In this document: positions 17,576-26,741 of the stretch, in pieces
How positions within the stretch are numbered: position 1 is the stretch's first letter
Layout of the letters: each line of letters opens with the position of its first letter
Origin: Lachnospiraceae bacterium
Lineage (GTDB): Bacteria; Bacillota; Clostridia; Lachnospirales; Lachnospiraceae
DNA length: 64,000 nucleotides
Direction of reading: 5' to 3'
Assembly: GCA_030540075.1 (NCBI GenBank)
Contig: JAUNWX010000001.1
Coordinates: 62,001 to 126,000, forward strand
The notes under the pieces: generated by a model
Seen by the model: only the letters and a program-made list of their open reading frames with translations
What the model was told of the DNA's origin: nothing
The model's database searches: none
Translations under genes and position numbers: made by a program

Positions 17576-18253
17576 TTATGCCTGTCGATTTTCGATCTGC
17601 CAGTCGATCGGCGTGAGGCCGTGGGCCTCCAGATACTGATTCGTCTTCGAGAACGGCCGTGAGCCGAAGAAGCCTCGATAGGCGCTCAGCGGACTCGGAT
17701 GCGGTGATTTCAGGATCAGATGCTTCGGATTCCGCAGCATCGCTTCCTTCATCTGGGCCGGACGACCCCAGAGGATAAACACCATCGGGCGGTCGATCTT
17801 ATCCAGTACGCGGATCGCCGCGTCCGTGAACTCCTCCCAGCCGATGCCGTGGTGGCTGTTTGCCTGATGCGCCCGCACGGTCAGTACGGTATTCAGCATC
17901 AGTACGCCCTGATCCGCCCACTTTTTGAGATAGCCGTTATCCGGGATCGTACAGCCGAGATCGTCATGCAGTTCCTTATAGATGTTCACAAGGGACGGTG
18001 GGATGGCCACCTCCGGCTTCACCGAAAAGCAGAGTCCGTGGGCCTGTCCCGGCTCGTGGTAAGGATCCTGTCCGAGGATCACCACCTTCACCTTTTCCAG
18101 CGGAGTGAAGGAAAAAGCATTGAAAATATCCTCTGCCGCCGGATAGATCGTCTGCGTTTTATATTCCTGATCCACGGTGTGGTACAGCTGTTCATAGTAC
18201 GGCTTGCTGAATTCCGCCTCCAGCGGTTTCAGCCAGTCATTTGTAATCATCAT
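17576..18253 (-). CDS. ung: Uracil-DNA glycosylase
   Basis: 225 residues, family 1 UDG; removes uracil from DNA as the first step of base excision repair. The water-activating motif GQDPYH and the DNA-intercalating HPSPLSAYRGFFG are both present, with the LLLN-like region VLMLNTVLTVRAHQANSH. The start is MMITNDW: AGGAG is six bases upstream, and the longer frame starts inside that ribosome site region. Preceded on the same strand by the phosphoesterase gene (84-base gap). Confidence 0.96.
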   Translation of the reverse strand: MMITNDWLKPLEAEFSKPYYEQLYHTVDQEYKTQTIYPAAEDIFNAFSFTPLEKVKVVILGQDPYHEPGQAHGLCFSVKPEVAIPPSLVNIYKELHDDLGCTIPDNGYLKKWADQGVLMLNTVLTVRAHQANSHHGIGWEEFTDAAIRVLDKIDRPMVFILWGRPAQMKEAMLRNPKHLILKSPHPSPLSAYRGFFGSRPFSKTNQYLEAHGLTPIDWQIENRQA

Positions 18254-18337
18254 TTCTTTCTCCTGTTCTTTCATCTGCCGCAGGCAGCGGGATGCCCTCC
18301 TGCTCTCCGAAGCCGATGGCCGTATTCCGGCACACGC

Positions 18338-19033
18338 TTATTCGTGATAGACCGTGTGACTCCGGGACCTGGACACATTTTTATAGAGATCGTACAGAAT
18401 CGATCCCGTCTTTCCTTCCTCCGGGTAGTCATCGCCCCGCTTCAGATCCAGCACATACTTCCCGTAGCAGTTGATGATCGTCGTCCCGCTCGGATGCGTC
18501 CGTACGCGCTGAAAATCACCGCCGTAGCACTGGTGCACATGTCCGTGAATCATGTACTTCGGATGGTAGCGCTCGAGGAGCTCGTTGAAGCAGCGGAAGC
18601 CCTGATGCGGCAGGTCCTCCATATCGCCGTAGCCCTGCGCCGGCGCATGTGTCACCACGATATCAAAGCCGTTTCTCAGTGCGATGGCTGAACGAAGCCG
18701 ATCGATCCGCTTCTCCATCTCACGCTCGGTATACATGTAGTTTCCTTCTTTATAGCGCATGGAGCCGCCGAGCCCCAGGATACGAAGCCCGCGGAAATCG
18801 TAGATACGATCGTCGAGACAGTCACAGCCGAGCGGTGGCATCTCGTCATAGCAGCGATCATGATTTCCATGCACATACAGAAGCGGTGCATGCCCCGCCG
18901 TCACCAGAAACTCGAGGTAATGCGGATTCAGATCACCCGCCGACAGGATGAGGTCGATATCCCGGAGCTCCGCCGGATCGTAATAATCGTAAAGCTTCTT
19001 ATCCTCTTCGTCTGCAATCAGTAAAACCTTCAT
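18338..19033 (-). CDS. Calcineurin-like metallophosphoesterase
   Basis: 231 residues. Metal-binding motifs in order: an altered N-terminal DxH (LLIADEED, so the usual His is not present), SAGDLNP, YVHGNHDR, VTHAP and HGHVHQ. The missing His in the first motif is a small departure from the family and would remove one metal ligand. Substrate unknown; related small proteins act on phosphodiesters. The ATG overlaps the stop of the BMP-like gene upstream (ATGA), so translation is coupled and the two products probably act together. Confidence 0.85.
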   Translation of the reverse strand: MKVLLIADEEDKKLYDYYDPAELRDIDLILSAGDLNPHYLEFLVTAGHAPLLYVHGNHDRCYDEMPPLGCDCLDDRIYDFRGLRILGLGGSMRYKEGNYMYTEREMEKRIDRLRSAIALRNGFDIVVTHAPAQGYGDMEDLPHQGFRCFNELLERYHPKYMIHGHVHQCYGGDFQRVRTHPSGTTIINCYGKYVLDLKRGDDYPEEGKTGSILYDLYKNVSRSRSHTVYHE

Positions 19034-20946
19034 AATGAACCTTTCAGAAATCCACTGATACGGATCAGCTCCTGTGCCCGCTGATTAAATGCCTCGAGCT
19101 TCGGGATCTCACCGACGACGTTATCATTGAGCCAATGCATATTCACGATTTCTTCACTGGAAAGCCGTAGAGCATGTTCGTCCTTTATGAGGCCTTCCTG
19201 GCTGTGGATTTCTCCGTCAAACGGATGGATATGTCCGGAAAGTACGCCCTCACGAAGGGTCGTCATCATTTTCCGGGAGGCATAGTGGAGCTGCCCGGAA
19301 AGAATCACATCGATGACGCCGGATTCCATGCCGAACCAGAAGTTCAGTGCCTCATGCGACTTCGCGAGACGGCTGTTGTCCCAAGATCCCTCCAGAATCG
19401 AGCGGAGGATGATCTCATAGAAGCGACCCCAGTCGAAGATCGGCGTCGCAATGTTTGATACCGCACCGTCCTCCGATACCCGGTAGACACCGAACTCACG
19501 CGACAGCTTCTTCGCCGGCGTCAGCTCCGGTCCGGAGATCGTCCGGATCCCCTGGCTGAGCAGCGACTGCTTCCAGTCATGATCCTGCAGCGCCGACCAC
19601 TCGAGATGGATCCGGGCATAGGGATTGATCATCTGCGCACCGATGGCGAAAGCATTGACATTGGAAAGCGTACCATACAGCGGGCAGAGCTCCGCGTAGC
19701 CGATCTCGTTACCGTCCGTCACCGAGGCCGCGAGTGCGCCCATCAGGAACTTCGCCTCATACATACGGCCATAGTAGGTCCGGATCGAATTGTAGCTTGT
19801 ATTGACCGAGCAGTTCAGGATGTGGATCTTCGGGTAGCGGACCTTCGCCTGGACGGAAGCCTCCACCATCATGACCGTCGTCGTAAAAATCACCTGTGCG
19901 CCGGCAGCCGCTGCCTCATCGATCGCGGCACGCACGAGCGCCGGTGTATCGCAGTTCGCCCAGGTCAGGGTCTCGAGCTGCGTGCCGAAGCGTCCGGCCA
20001 GGTAGTTCCGCCCGAGCTCATGCTGGTACGCCCAGCCGGAGGTCTCCGGATTTTTCTCATAGATGAAGGCCACCGTCAGCTTACGATCTGCATTCTGCTG
20101 TGTAAAACGTTTAAAAAAGGAACTGTCCTTCTGGAGGACATCCGGGGTTTCCACGAGACGGATCTCCTCCGGCTCCTTCAGGAATTCATGCCAGATCTTA
20201 TCGAGGTTCGCATCGATTTCCTGCGTCGAGACATGCTCGAGGTTCTTCGCGCCATAGATGCGAAGATAGATGAGAAAGGCATCACCGCGAGTGATGTCGA
20301 GTCGTCCGCCCCCCTTTCGCAGAAAGCGCTCCGCGAAGCGGAAGAAGTCCGCCTTGACATCATTGCGCACTTCCGACGTCCACGGTTTCTCCATGGACAG
20401 TCCGAGTACCTGACAGAGCTTCTGATAGCCACCCTCCTCCGAAAAGCGGATGCCATAGATGCCGCTCACCTTATAGAAATCGACGAACTCGAAGTAGATG
20501 CGGTTCGTCTTGTCATCGGTATGCTGTGGCAGCAGTCGGATGACATCCGCGAGGATGGATACCATGCCGGTAAAGCGCGAAACCGATACGCGCTTGTTGC
20601 CCTCCTGCACATAGAAGCGCCCCATATACTCGTACACGAGGATCGCATCCCGGATGCCCTCCTGAAGCGCAGAATCATAGAGCGCCGACCACTTCGTCGA
20701 AAACTCGGTCTTCGGCGGCAGCAGCGGCATAAAATTACTGGCGAAGGCCTCCTGGCGGCCATGCGTCTTCGTGCCGGCGATGTCGGCGATCGGAATCTCG
20801 ACCAGTCCGATATGGTTCTCTGCGAGTATGCTCTCCGGATTCACGATATCATCGAGCGCCGTCAGATACGGATAGCGTCCGAAAGTGATATCCCGGCGGT
20901 ACTGACTCTCCCCCATGTGCCAGGCCTTCGTATAATCTTCGATCAT
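19030..20946 (-). CDS. BMP-family substrate-binding-like protein with N-terminal ParB-like domain, cytoplasmic
   Basis: 638 residues from the ATG MIEDYTKAWHMGE, with GAGGGGG seven bases upstream; a frame continuing further up runs through a hairpin and lacks a site. There is no signal peptide or lipobox. Residues of about 30-130 contain VYEYMGRFYVQEGNKRVSVSRF, a ParB/sulfiredoxin-like motif. From about 300 on there is a BMP (Med) periplasmic-binding fold: KLTVAFIYEKNPETSGW, VIFTTTVMMVEAS, GYAELCPLYGTLSNVNAFAIGAQ. BMP proteins bind nucleosides; this one is probably an intracellular sensor or regulator. Domains are confident, function is not. Confidence 0.8.
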   Translation of the reverse strand: MIEDYTKAWHMGESQYRRDITFGRYPYLTALDDIVNPESILAENHIGLVEIPIADIAGTKTHGRQEAFASNFMPLLPPKTEFSTKWSALYDSALQEGIRDAILVYEYMGRFYVQEGNKRVSVSRFTGMVSILADVIRLLPQHTDDKTNRIYFEFVDFYKVSGIYGIRFSEEGGYQKLCQVLGLSMEKPWTSEVRNDVKADFFRFAERFLRKGGGRLDITRGDAFLIYLRIYGAKNLEHVSTQEIDANLDKIWHEFLKEPEEIRLVETPDVLQKDSSFFKRFTQQNADRKLTVAFIYEKNPETSGWAYQHELGRNYLAGRFGTQLETLTWANCDTPALVRAAIDEAAAAGAQVIFTTTVMMVEASVQAKVRYPKIHILNCSVNTSYNSIRTYYGRMYEAKFLMGALAASVTDGNEIGYAELCPLYGTLSNVNAFAIGAQMINPYARIHLEWSALQDHDWKQSLLSQGIRTISGPELTPAKKLSREFGVYRVSEDGAVSNIATPIFDWGRFYEIILRSILEGSWDNSRLAKSHEALNFWFGMESGVIDVILSGQLHYASRKMMTTLREGVLSGHIHPFDGEIHSQEGLIKDEHALRLSSEEIVNMHWLNDNVVGEIPKLEAFNQRAQELIRISGFLKGSL

Positions 20947-21083
20947 CGCGGTCCCCCTCTCTGCTTCATCTGATGACTGCGTCTTAAAAACAAAGATATA
21001 ATACTCTATCTCAGCGGACAATGCTACAGCTTCGACATCATCACAAACCAGATTATACCGTATGTCGCCGTCTGACAGCAGTT

Positions 21084-21111
21084 CAGCCAGAGCCCCGAAG
21101 GGTTCTGGCTG
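21084..21111. terminator. Hairpin after the choline-binding protein gene
   Basis: CAGCCAGA-CC / GG-TCTGGCTG around a CCGAAG-type loop, 53 bases past the stop on the minus strand. No clear U-run follows, so termination may be weak. Confidence 0.45.
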
Positions 21112-21163
21112 AGTGTTCATGAATGCTTAAATTATGTATTTTCCTGACTGCTTATTCTGATTT

Positions 21164-22354
21164 TTACATCGGTCCCGTCAGGCTGCCGATCTGCAGTTCC
21201 TCGATCGTGCCGGAGGAGCTGTTCGTCGTGCTCACCGGAGAGGAGGTCGCCACGTTGCTGCTGCCGGTCGTACTCGTCGGTCCCGAGATCTGTGTCGTCG
21301 TCTCATACTGTGATACGCCGCCCGGACCGGCGTTTGTGCTCGTGCCCGGCTCACTCGTTGTCACGGTCGATGTAGCGGTGCCGCCTGGTGTCGTCGCGTT
21401 CGAGCTTCCGGTGCTGCCCGGTGTCGTCGCCGTCACAGCGTTACTGCCGGTGCTGCTGACCGTCGTGCTGCCGGTACTGCTGGTGCTGTCACCTGCGTGG
21501 GTTACGGAGACATTACCGATCGCCGAAGTGCAGGCGCCGTTTGCGTCGAAGCTGTAGTCGGTACCGCCGATGGTCACGGTCTTTCCTGCGATCATCTTAC
21601 CGTTATTCAGGTAGTAGTACGCACCCTTCGACTCGAGCCAGCCTTCAATCATCTTGCCATTCTCGCCGAAGTAGTACCACTCGCCCTCGATCTGCTTCCA
21701 GCCCTGGGCCATCTTACCACTCGAAGCATCCAGATAGTACTTGTGTCCCGAGGTATCGGTCTTCCATCCGGTCTGCATCACGCCCTTCGCGTTCAGGTAG
21801 TAGTAGCTGCCCTCCTGCGCGTACCAGCCCGTCTGCATCACACCGTTCGACTCGAAGCGATACCAGCTGTTATCGATCTTCGCCCAGGTATCCATCAGCA
21901 GTGTGCCGTCACCCGGCTGGAAATAGTACCACTTATCACTGATCTGACGCCAGCCGGTCGCCATCGAGCCATCGCCCTTCAGATAGTACCAGCGGGTCGT
22001 CCCGTTCTCGGTCAGCTTCAGCCAGCCGGTCTGCATCACGCCATCGGACTTCAGATAATACCACTTGTTATCGATCTGGCGCCAGCCGGTCACCATAAGA
22101 CCGTTCGAGCGGAAGTAATGCCAGTTATCGTTAATTTTCTTCCAGCCCGTCACCATATATCCGTCACTGCCGATATAGTAGTAGCCGGAAGAGGTGTGGA
22201 TCCACTTGCTGTAGATATACTTATTCGTGGAATCGTCCACGTAGTAGTACTTGCCATCCTTCTGGCCCCAGCCTGCAAAGCTCGGTGTCGCAAACGCCGC
22301 ACATCCGATCGCCAGGGTGAGTCCCAGGACACGCATTTTCGCTTTCATATTCAT
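21164..22354 (-). CDS. Secreted choline-binding-repeat protein
   Basis: 396 residues. Signal peptide at 1-27 (ends PSFA-GW). Residues 28-280 are about eleven tandem 20-residue units of the type TGW-x6-WYY-x5-G-x-M, the cell-wall/choline-binding fold that docks on phosphocholine or glucan. The last 110 residues are a Ser/Thr/Gly-rich tail ending in SGTIEELQIGSLTGPM, with no LPXTG or catalytic domain. So it is a wall-bound binding protein, not an enzyme. Start MNMKAK has GGAGG eight bases upstream. It lies 69 bases after the choline kinase fusion on the same strand, which suggests that its ligand is phosphocholine. Confidence 0.88.
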   Translation of the reverse strand: MNMKAKMRVLGLTLAIGCAAFATPSFAGWGQKDGKYYYVDDSTNKYIYSKWIHTSSGYYYIGSDGYMVTGWKKINDNWHYFRSNGLMVTGWRQIDNKWYYLKSDGVMQTGWLKLTENGTTRWYYLKGDGSMATGWRQISDKWYYFQPGDGTLLMDTWAKIDNSWYRFESNGVMQTGWYAQEGSYYYLNAKGVMQTGWKTDTSGHKYYLDASSGKMAQGWKQIEGEWYYFGENGKMIEGWLESKGAYYYLNNGKMIAGKTVTIGGTDYSFDANGACTSAIGNVSVTHAGDSTSSTGSTTVSSTGSNAVTATTPGSTGSSNATTPGGTATSTVTTSEPGTSTNAGPGGVSQYETTTQISGPTSTTGSSNVATSSPVSTTNSSSGTIEELQIGSLTGPM

Positions 22355-22423
22355 AGTGTCGCCCTCCGATTGTTCATAGATAGATTCTATCACGCTTTTG
22401 CGCGTCTGTTCCATAAGCTTCGC

Positions 22424-24385
22424 TTAAATTTTCCCCGAATTTCGTAAGAATTTATACGAATCCTTAAAGTATCGGTACATTCGGAGCGTATAATCGCCGA
22501 AGCTCTCCCCGAGCGCCATCTTGTATACACACCAGAGTGCCCACAGAAGCCCGCCGAGCCCCATATAGGCGACGACCAGCGCATAGGCATCCTCGTCGCC
22601 GAGTCCCCGGAGGGCAATGCCTCCGTCCGCCACATCGTCACCCGCGGCTGCAGGGGCAGCCCCCGGCCGTGTCTGCGCTTCGCCCGCCGGTGCACTCGTT
22701 TCGTTTTCCACCGCACCCATCGGTGCCGTACGATATACCTCGATCAGCTGCTTCGTCTCCTCGAAGCTCATGTAGGAGTAGATCGCCGCCATCGCAAGAT
22801 CCGTCAGCGGATCCGCCATACCACAGTACTCCCAGTCGATCATCTTGAGACCCTCGTCCGTGAAGATAAAATTATCCTTTACGGAATCGATGTGGGCGAT
22901 CGTCTTCGGACGAGGCTGCGCCGCCACGAAGCGGAAGACCTCCTCGGCATGGAGACGCACCTCCGGATAATCCTCAAACGGGATCACCGCGCCTGCTTCA
23001 CGGATGTACGTCTCATAGCGCAGCATCTCCTGATGGAGGTCGAAGTCATGCTTCAGCTCGATGCCGGAATTATGCAGACGCTTGAGAATCGCCATGCACT
23101 GCCGGAGCTCCACCGGATTCCCGTAGTCTGCATTGCGCGCCCCATGATAGTAGCGGGAGATCTTATAGCCGTTCTCCGGATTGAAATACATGAGCTCCTC
23201 GGTGATGCCGAGCTGTGTCACCGCCTCGTACACCTCACCCTCATGGAAACGATCGATCAGCTTCTCCGTGCCCGGCCCCGGGATACGACAGATATAGTCC
23301 TTGCCCCGGTACTCCGCCGGTGTCTCCGGTGCATCCAGCACTGAAAAATACCAGGACTTGTTCGTCATCCCGGCCTTCAGGCAACGGATGTGCACGATAC
23401 AGGACTCCGGGATGCCGAAGACCCGGGACACGAGCTGCATCGCCTCGGAACCGGAGTGATTCACATATTTCTCATCGAACTGCCGAAGCTCCTCGAGATT
23501 CTCGAACTCATAGATCTCGCCCTCCGGCTGCTTATTGATATAGATCGGCGGCAGCAGCTTCAGGTTGCGGATCAGTACATCCTCCCAGTAGAACTGCTCC
23601 GTCCCCGGCATCCGATAGTAGCTCTCGATGAACGGCAGAAACTGCTCCGAAAACGCCTTCGTAAAGTACACCGGCCCATACATGCACCACTGATCACAGC
23701 CACCGACACGCACATCCTTGATCGCGCCGTTCCGTGCGGTCTCCATCGCCCATTCCCGGGTCTCCCCCTTCATGAAGCTCGCCGCATACCAGGCGTCCGC
23801 CTCATAGCGATGGTACATATTCTCCCGCATCCAGTTATCGGAGGACAGAATATAGCAGTTATGTCCCCGAAGCACCGACGCCGCATGGTGCATCGTCGCC
23901 AGCGTGTTCTTCGTCGCATACTCCGGATTATAGATCAGCTTCACCTGGTACTTATCGATGAGGTACTCAAACTTCTCCTTGAGATAGCCGACCATGATCG
24001 TGATATCCGTGATCCCCACCTCGTGAAGCTGCCGGATCTGACGCTCGATCATCCGCTCTCCGAAGACCTCGAGCAGGCCCTTCGGCGTTTCATACGTGAG
24101 CGGCACGAAACGGGAACCAAAGCCAGACGCCAGCACCAGCGCCGCATCCACCCGATGCGCCTCCAGCCGCTGCTGTCCCGCATCCGTCAGCGCATACAGC
24201 ACATTCCGGCCACGCCCCTCATCATGACTCAGCTTCCGGAGAAGCCCCTGATTCACCGTTTCCTGCAGAAGCTGATTCGTCTTCCCCAGCGACACCCCCA
24301 GCGCCCCCGCCAGGTCCCGCTGCGTACTCTCCGCACGCTCATATAAAGTCCTCAGAATAATCGTCGTCTCCCGCTCCAGCATCAT
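22424..24385 (-). CDS. Winged-helix / CTP:phosphocholine cytidylyltransferase / choline kinase fusion
   Basis: 653 residues in three parts. Residues 1-80 are a MarR-like winged helix (STQRDLAGALGVSLGKTNQLL). Residues 82-320 are a LicC-like nucleotidyltransferase (ALVLASGFGSRF...TPKGLLEV at 82-107). Residues 330-653 are a LicA-like choline kinase with HIDSVKDN (498-505) and IDWEY (516-520). A Gly/Ala-rich insert at about 556-597 interrupts the kinase C-lobe. Together the enzymes would turn choline plus ATP and CTP into CDP-choline for decorating surface glycans; LicD transferase is not in the window. The helix domain suggests regulation by the enzyme itself, inferred only. Similar fusions without choline specificity cannot be excluded. 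Confidence 0.82.
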   Translation of the reverse strand: MMLERETTIILRTLYERAESTQRDLAGALGVSLGKTNQLLQETVNQGLLRKLSHDEGRGRNVLYALTDAGQQRLEAHRVDAALVLASGFGSRFVPLTYETPKGLLEVFGERMIERQIRQLHEVGITDITIMVGYLKEKFEYLIDKYQVKLIYNPEYATKNTLATMHHAASVLRGHNCYILSSDNWMRENMYHRYEADAWYAASFMKGETREWAMETARNGAIKDVRVGGCDQWCMYGPVYFTKAFSEQFLPFIESYYRMPGTEQFYWEDVLIRNLKLLPPIYINKQPEGEIYEFENLEELRQFDEKYVNHSGSEAMQLVSRVFGIPESCIVHIRCLKAGMTNKSWYFSVLDAPETPAEYRGKDYICRIPGPGTEKLIDRFHEGEVYEAVTQLGITEELMYFNPENGYKISRYYHGARNADYGNPVELRQCMAILKRLHNSGIELKHDFDLHQEMLRYETYIREAGAVIPFEDYPEVRLHAEEVFRFVAAQPRPKTIAHIDSVKDNFIFTDEGLKMIDWEYCGMADPLTDLAMAAIYSYMSFEETKQLIEVYRTAPMGAVENETSAPAGEAQTRPGAAPAAAGDDVADGGIALRGLGDEDAYALVVAYMGLGGLLWALWCVYKMALGESFGDYTLRMYRYFKDSYKFLRNSGKI

Positions 24386-24404
24386 GACGTCCGCCTTTCT
24401 CGCT

Positions 24405-24444
24405 TATGTTCATTTGATATTATCTTTTTGAGATTTTGAACATA
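24405..24444. promoter_or_regulatory. Inverted repeat upstream of the choline fusion gene
   Basis: TATGTTCA (24405-24412) and TGAACATA (24437-24444), perfect 8-bp arms around 24 bases, in an AT-rich spacer with GATAATAT as a possible -10 on the minus strand. Possible operator for the fusion's own winged helix. Confidence 0.45.
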
Positions 24445-24479
24445 TTAACATAATGCAGGCGCCATTTCAATATAGAAAA

Positions 24480-24503
24480 AGTCCGTCACTCACGTGACGG
24501 ACT
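24480..24503. terminator. glnN terminator
   Basis: AGTCCGTCAC / GTGACGGACT with a TCAC loop, followed by TTTTTC on the minus strand; it sits 7 bases after the glnN stop. Confidence 0.85.
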
Positions 24504-24509
24504 GAAAAA

Positions 24510-26645
24510 TCAAGGCTCGGATACCTCGAAAATCATATCACCATAGCTCGGATACGGCCAAAGATCCTTATCCACGATCTGCTCGAGCTCATCGACCGGT
24601 GTACGCAGTGCCCGCATATCCGGCACGATCGTATCGTGGTATGCACGCGCCTTCTTCTCGGCATCCTTCTCCGGACCATACAGCTCGACATCCTGCAGCA
24701 GCTTCGTTCTCGCCTGCTCCATGTCTGAAAGCAGCTTCGACGCATGCAGCAGAAGACCCTTCTGAACGGATACATCCGCCTCCGGGCACGCCTCGCTCAC
24801 CTTACGGATCGAATCCGCGAGACGCGTGGTGTAGTGGATGACCGCCGGGATGATCTGCTTGCCGGAGATGTTGATCATCGCACGTGCCTCGATATTGATG
24901 ACCTTCGAGTACTGCTCGTACTCGACCTCCTCGCGGCTCACCAGCTCGGCCTGTGTATAGATACCAAACTCCTTAAAGAGCTTGATCGCCTTCTCGGTGG
25001 TCAGGGCCGGAATCGCATCCACCATGGACGGAAGATTCGGAAGACCTCTGCGCTCTGCCTCCTCTACCCACTCCTCGGAGTAGCCGTTTCCGTTAAAGAT
25101 GATGCGCTGGTGCTCGGTCAGGAGCTTCTTGATGTAATCATGACATGCATCGCTGAAGTTCTCTGCCTTCTCCAATACGTCGGCGGCTTCCTTAAACTGC
25201 TCTGCGACGATAGCATCGAGGATGATGTTCGCACTTGCGATGGACTCCGCAGAACCCACCATACGGAACTCGAACTTGTTACCGGTAAAGGCAAACGGTG
25301 AGGTACGGTTACGATCGGTGACATCCGCATAGAGATCCGGCATGGTATTGACACCGGTCGGGAGAATCTTGCCCTGCTTCGACTCGGTCGCATAACCGGT
25401 ACCGATCAGCTGCTCCACGACATCCTCGAGCTGGGTGCCGATGAACGCAGAAACGATCGCTGGTGGTGCCTCATCCGCACCGAGACGATGCTCGTTTCCG
25501 ACATCCGCCGCACTGAGACGGAGAAGATCCGCATGCTTGTCGACCGCAGCCAGTACGCAGGAAAGTACCAGAAGGAACTGAATGTTCTCATGCGGCGTCT
25601 CACCCGGATACATCAGATTGATGCCATCATCCGTTACGAGCGACCAGTTGTTGTGCTTACCGGAACCATTGACACCGGAGAACGGTTTCTCATGAAGCAG
25701 GCACTCGAGACCATGCCGTGGTGCGGTCTTCTTCATGACCTCCATCACCAGCTGGTTATGGTCGACGGCGAGGTTCGCCTCATCATAGACCGGTGCCAGC
25801 TCATGCTGTGCCGGTGCGACCTCGTTATGCTCGGTCTTCGCGGTGACACCGAGCTTCCAGAGCTGCACATCCACATCGCGCATGAAGGCAGCGATACGAT
25901 GACGAATGGAACCGAAGTAGTGGTCATCGAGCTCCTGGCCCTTCGCCGGCATCACGCCGAAGAGGGTACGTCCTGTATATATGAGGTCCTTCCGCTTCAG
26001 ATACTTGTTCCGGTCGATCAGGAAGTACTCCTGCTCTGCACCGACGGATGGCTTCACCGACTTCGATGTCGTGTTACCGAACAGCCGGAGAATACGCAGT
26101 GCCTGTTCATTGACCGCCTGCATGGAGCGAAGCAGCGGAGTCTTCGTATCCAGTGCCTCACCACCGAAGGAACAGAAGGAGGTCGGAATGCAAAGTGTTA
26201 CGATTTCGCCATGCTCTCCCTCGCGACGAAGGAAGGCCGGGCTGGTGCAGTCCCAGATGGTGTAGCCTCTCGCCTCAAAGGTCGCACGAAGTCCACCAGA
26301 CGGGAATGAGGATGCATCGGCCTCACTGCGGACCAGCTCCTTGCCGGAGAACTCCATGATGACCTTACCATCGGCATCGGCGGCCGAGATAAAGGAATCA
26401 TGCTTCTCTGCAGTGATCCCGGTCAGCGGCTGGAACCAGTGCGTGTAGTGGGTCGCACCGTTCTCGAGCGCCCACTCCTTCATCGCCTGTGCAACTGCAT
26501 CCGCGATGGTCGGATCGAGCTCGTAGCCCTCGGTGATGGTCTTCTTCAGCTTCTTATACACTGCCTTCGGAAGACGCTCCTGCATCACCTTGTCGTTAAA
26601 GACATCCTCACCGAAAATTTCCGTAACATTTAAAACTTCACTCAT
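24510..26645 (-). CDS. glnN: Glutamine synthetase type III (GlnN)
   Basis: 711 residues, the long GSIII class found in Bacteroidota and Clostridia, not the 450-residue GSI. Ammonia assimilation: glutamate + NH3 + ATP to glutamine. Visible motifs are [14 protein letters not shown] (metal-binding Glu), the [14 protein letters not shown] stretch, the [26 protein letters not shown]-site loop, and [16 protein letters not shown]. The N-terminal region up to residue 170 and the helical C-terminus from 590 are GSIII-specific. GGAGAC precedes the ATG. No own promoter is clear in the 96 bases after fba; a strong terminator follows. Confidence 0.96.
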   Translation of the reverse strand: MSEVLNVTEIFGEDVFNDKVMQERLPKAVYKKLKKTITEGYELDPTIADAVAQAMKEWALENGATHYTHWFQPLTGITAEKHDSFISAADADGKVIMEFSGKELVRSEADASSFPSGGLRATFEARGYTIWDCTSPAFLRREGEHGEIVTLCIPTSFCSFGGEALDTKTPLLRSMQAVNEQALRILRLFGNTTSKSVKPSVGAEQEYFLIDRNKYLKRKDLIYTGRTLFGVMPAKGQELDDHYFGSIRHRIAAFMRDVDVQLWKLGVTAKTEHNEVAPAQHELAPVYDEANLAVDHNQLVMEVMKKTAPRHGLECLLHEKPFSGVNGSGKHNNWSLVTDDGINLMYPGETPHENIQFLLVLSCVLAAVDKHADLLRLSAADVGNEHRLGADEAPPAIVSAFIGTQLEDVVEQLIGTGYATESKQGKILPTGVNTMPDLYADVTDRNRTSPFAFTGNKFEFRMVGSAESIASANIILDAIVAEQFKEAADVLEKAENFSDACHDYIKKLLTEHQRIIFNGNGYSEEWVEEAERRGLPNLPSMVDAIPALTTEKAIKLFKEFGIYTQAELVSREEVEYEQYSKVINIEARAMINISGKQIIPAVIHYTTRLADSIRKVSEACPEADVSVQKGLLLHASKLLSDMEQARTKLLQDVELYGPEKDAEKKARAYHDTIVPDMRALRTPVDELEQIVDKDLWPYPSYGDMIFEVSEP

Positions 26646-26696
26646 TCATTGTCTCCTTCTACTCCCCTATGAAAGGAAGAACATAGTGCGTGAAAA

Positions 26697-26725
26697 GAAC
26701 CCGTCCCAGGATCTGGGACAGGTTC
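26697..26725. terminator. fba terminator
   Basis: GAACCTGTCCCAG / CTGGGACGGGTTC with a 3-base loop on the minus strand, then TTTTC. It lies 17 bases after the fba stop and before glnN. Confidence 0.85.
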
Positions 26726-26741
26726 TAAAAGTAACCGTAAA

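Noticed and set aside
21541..22354. Regular 60-base periodicity seen as a possible CRISPR or satellite
   Set aside because: The period is 20 codons and codes for choline-binding repeats; there are no identical spacers.
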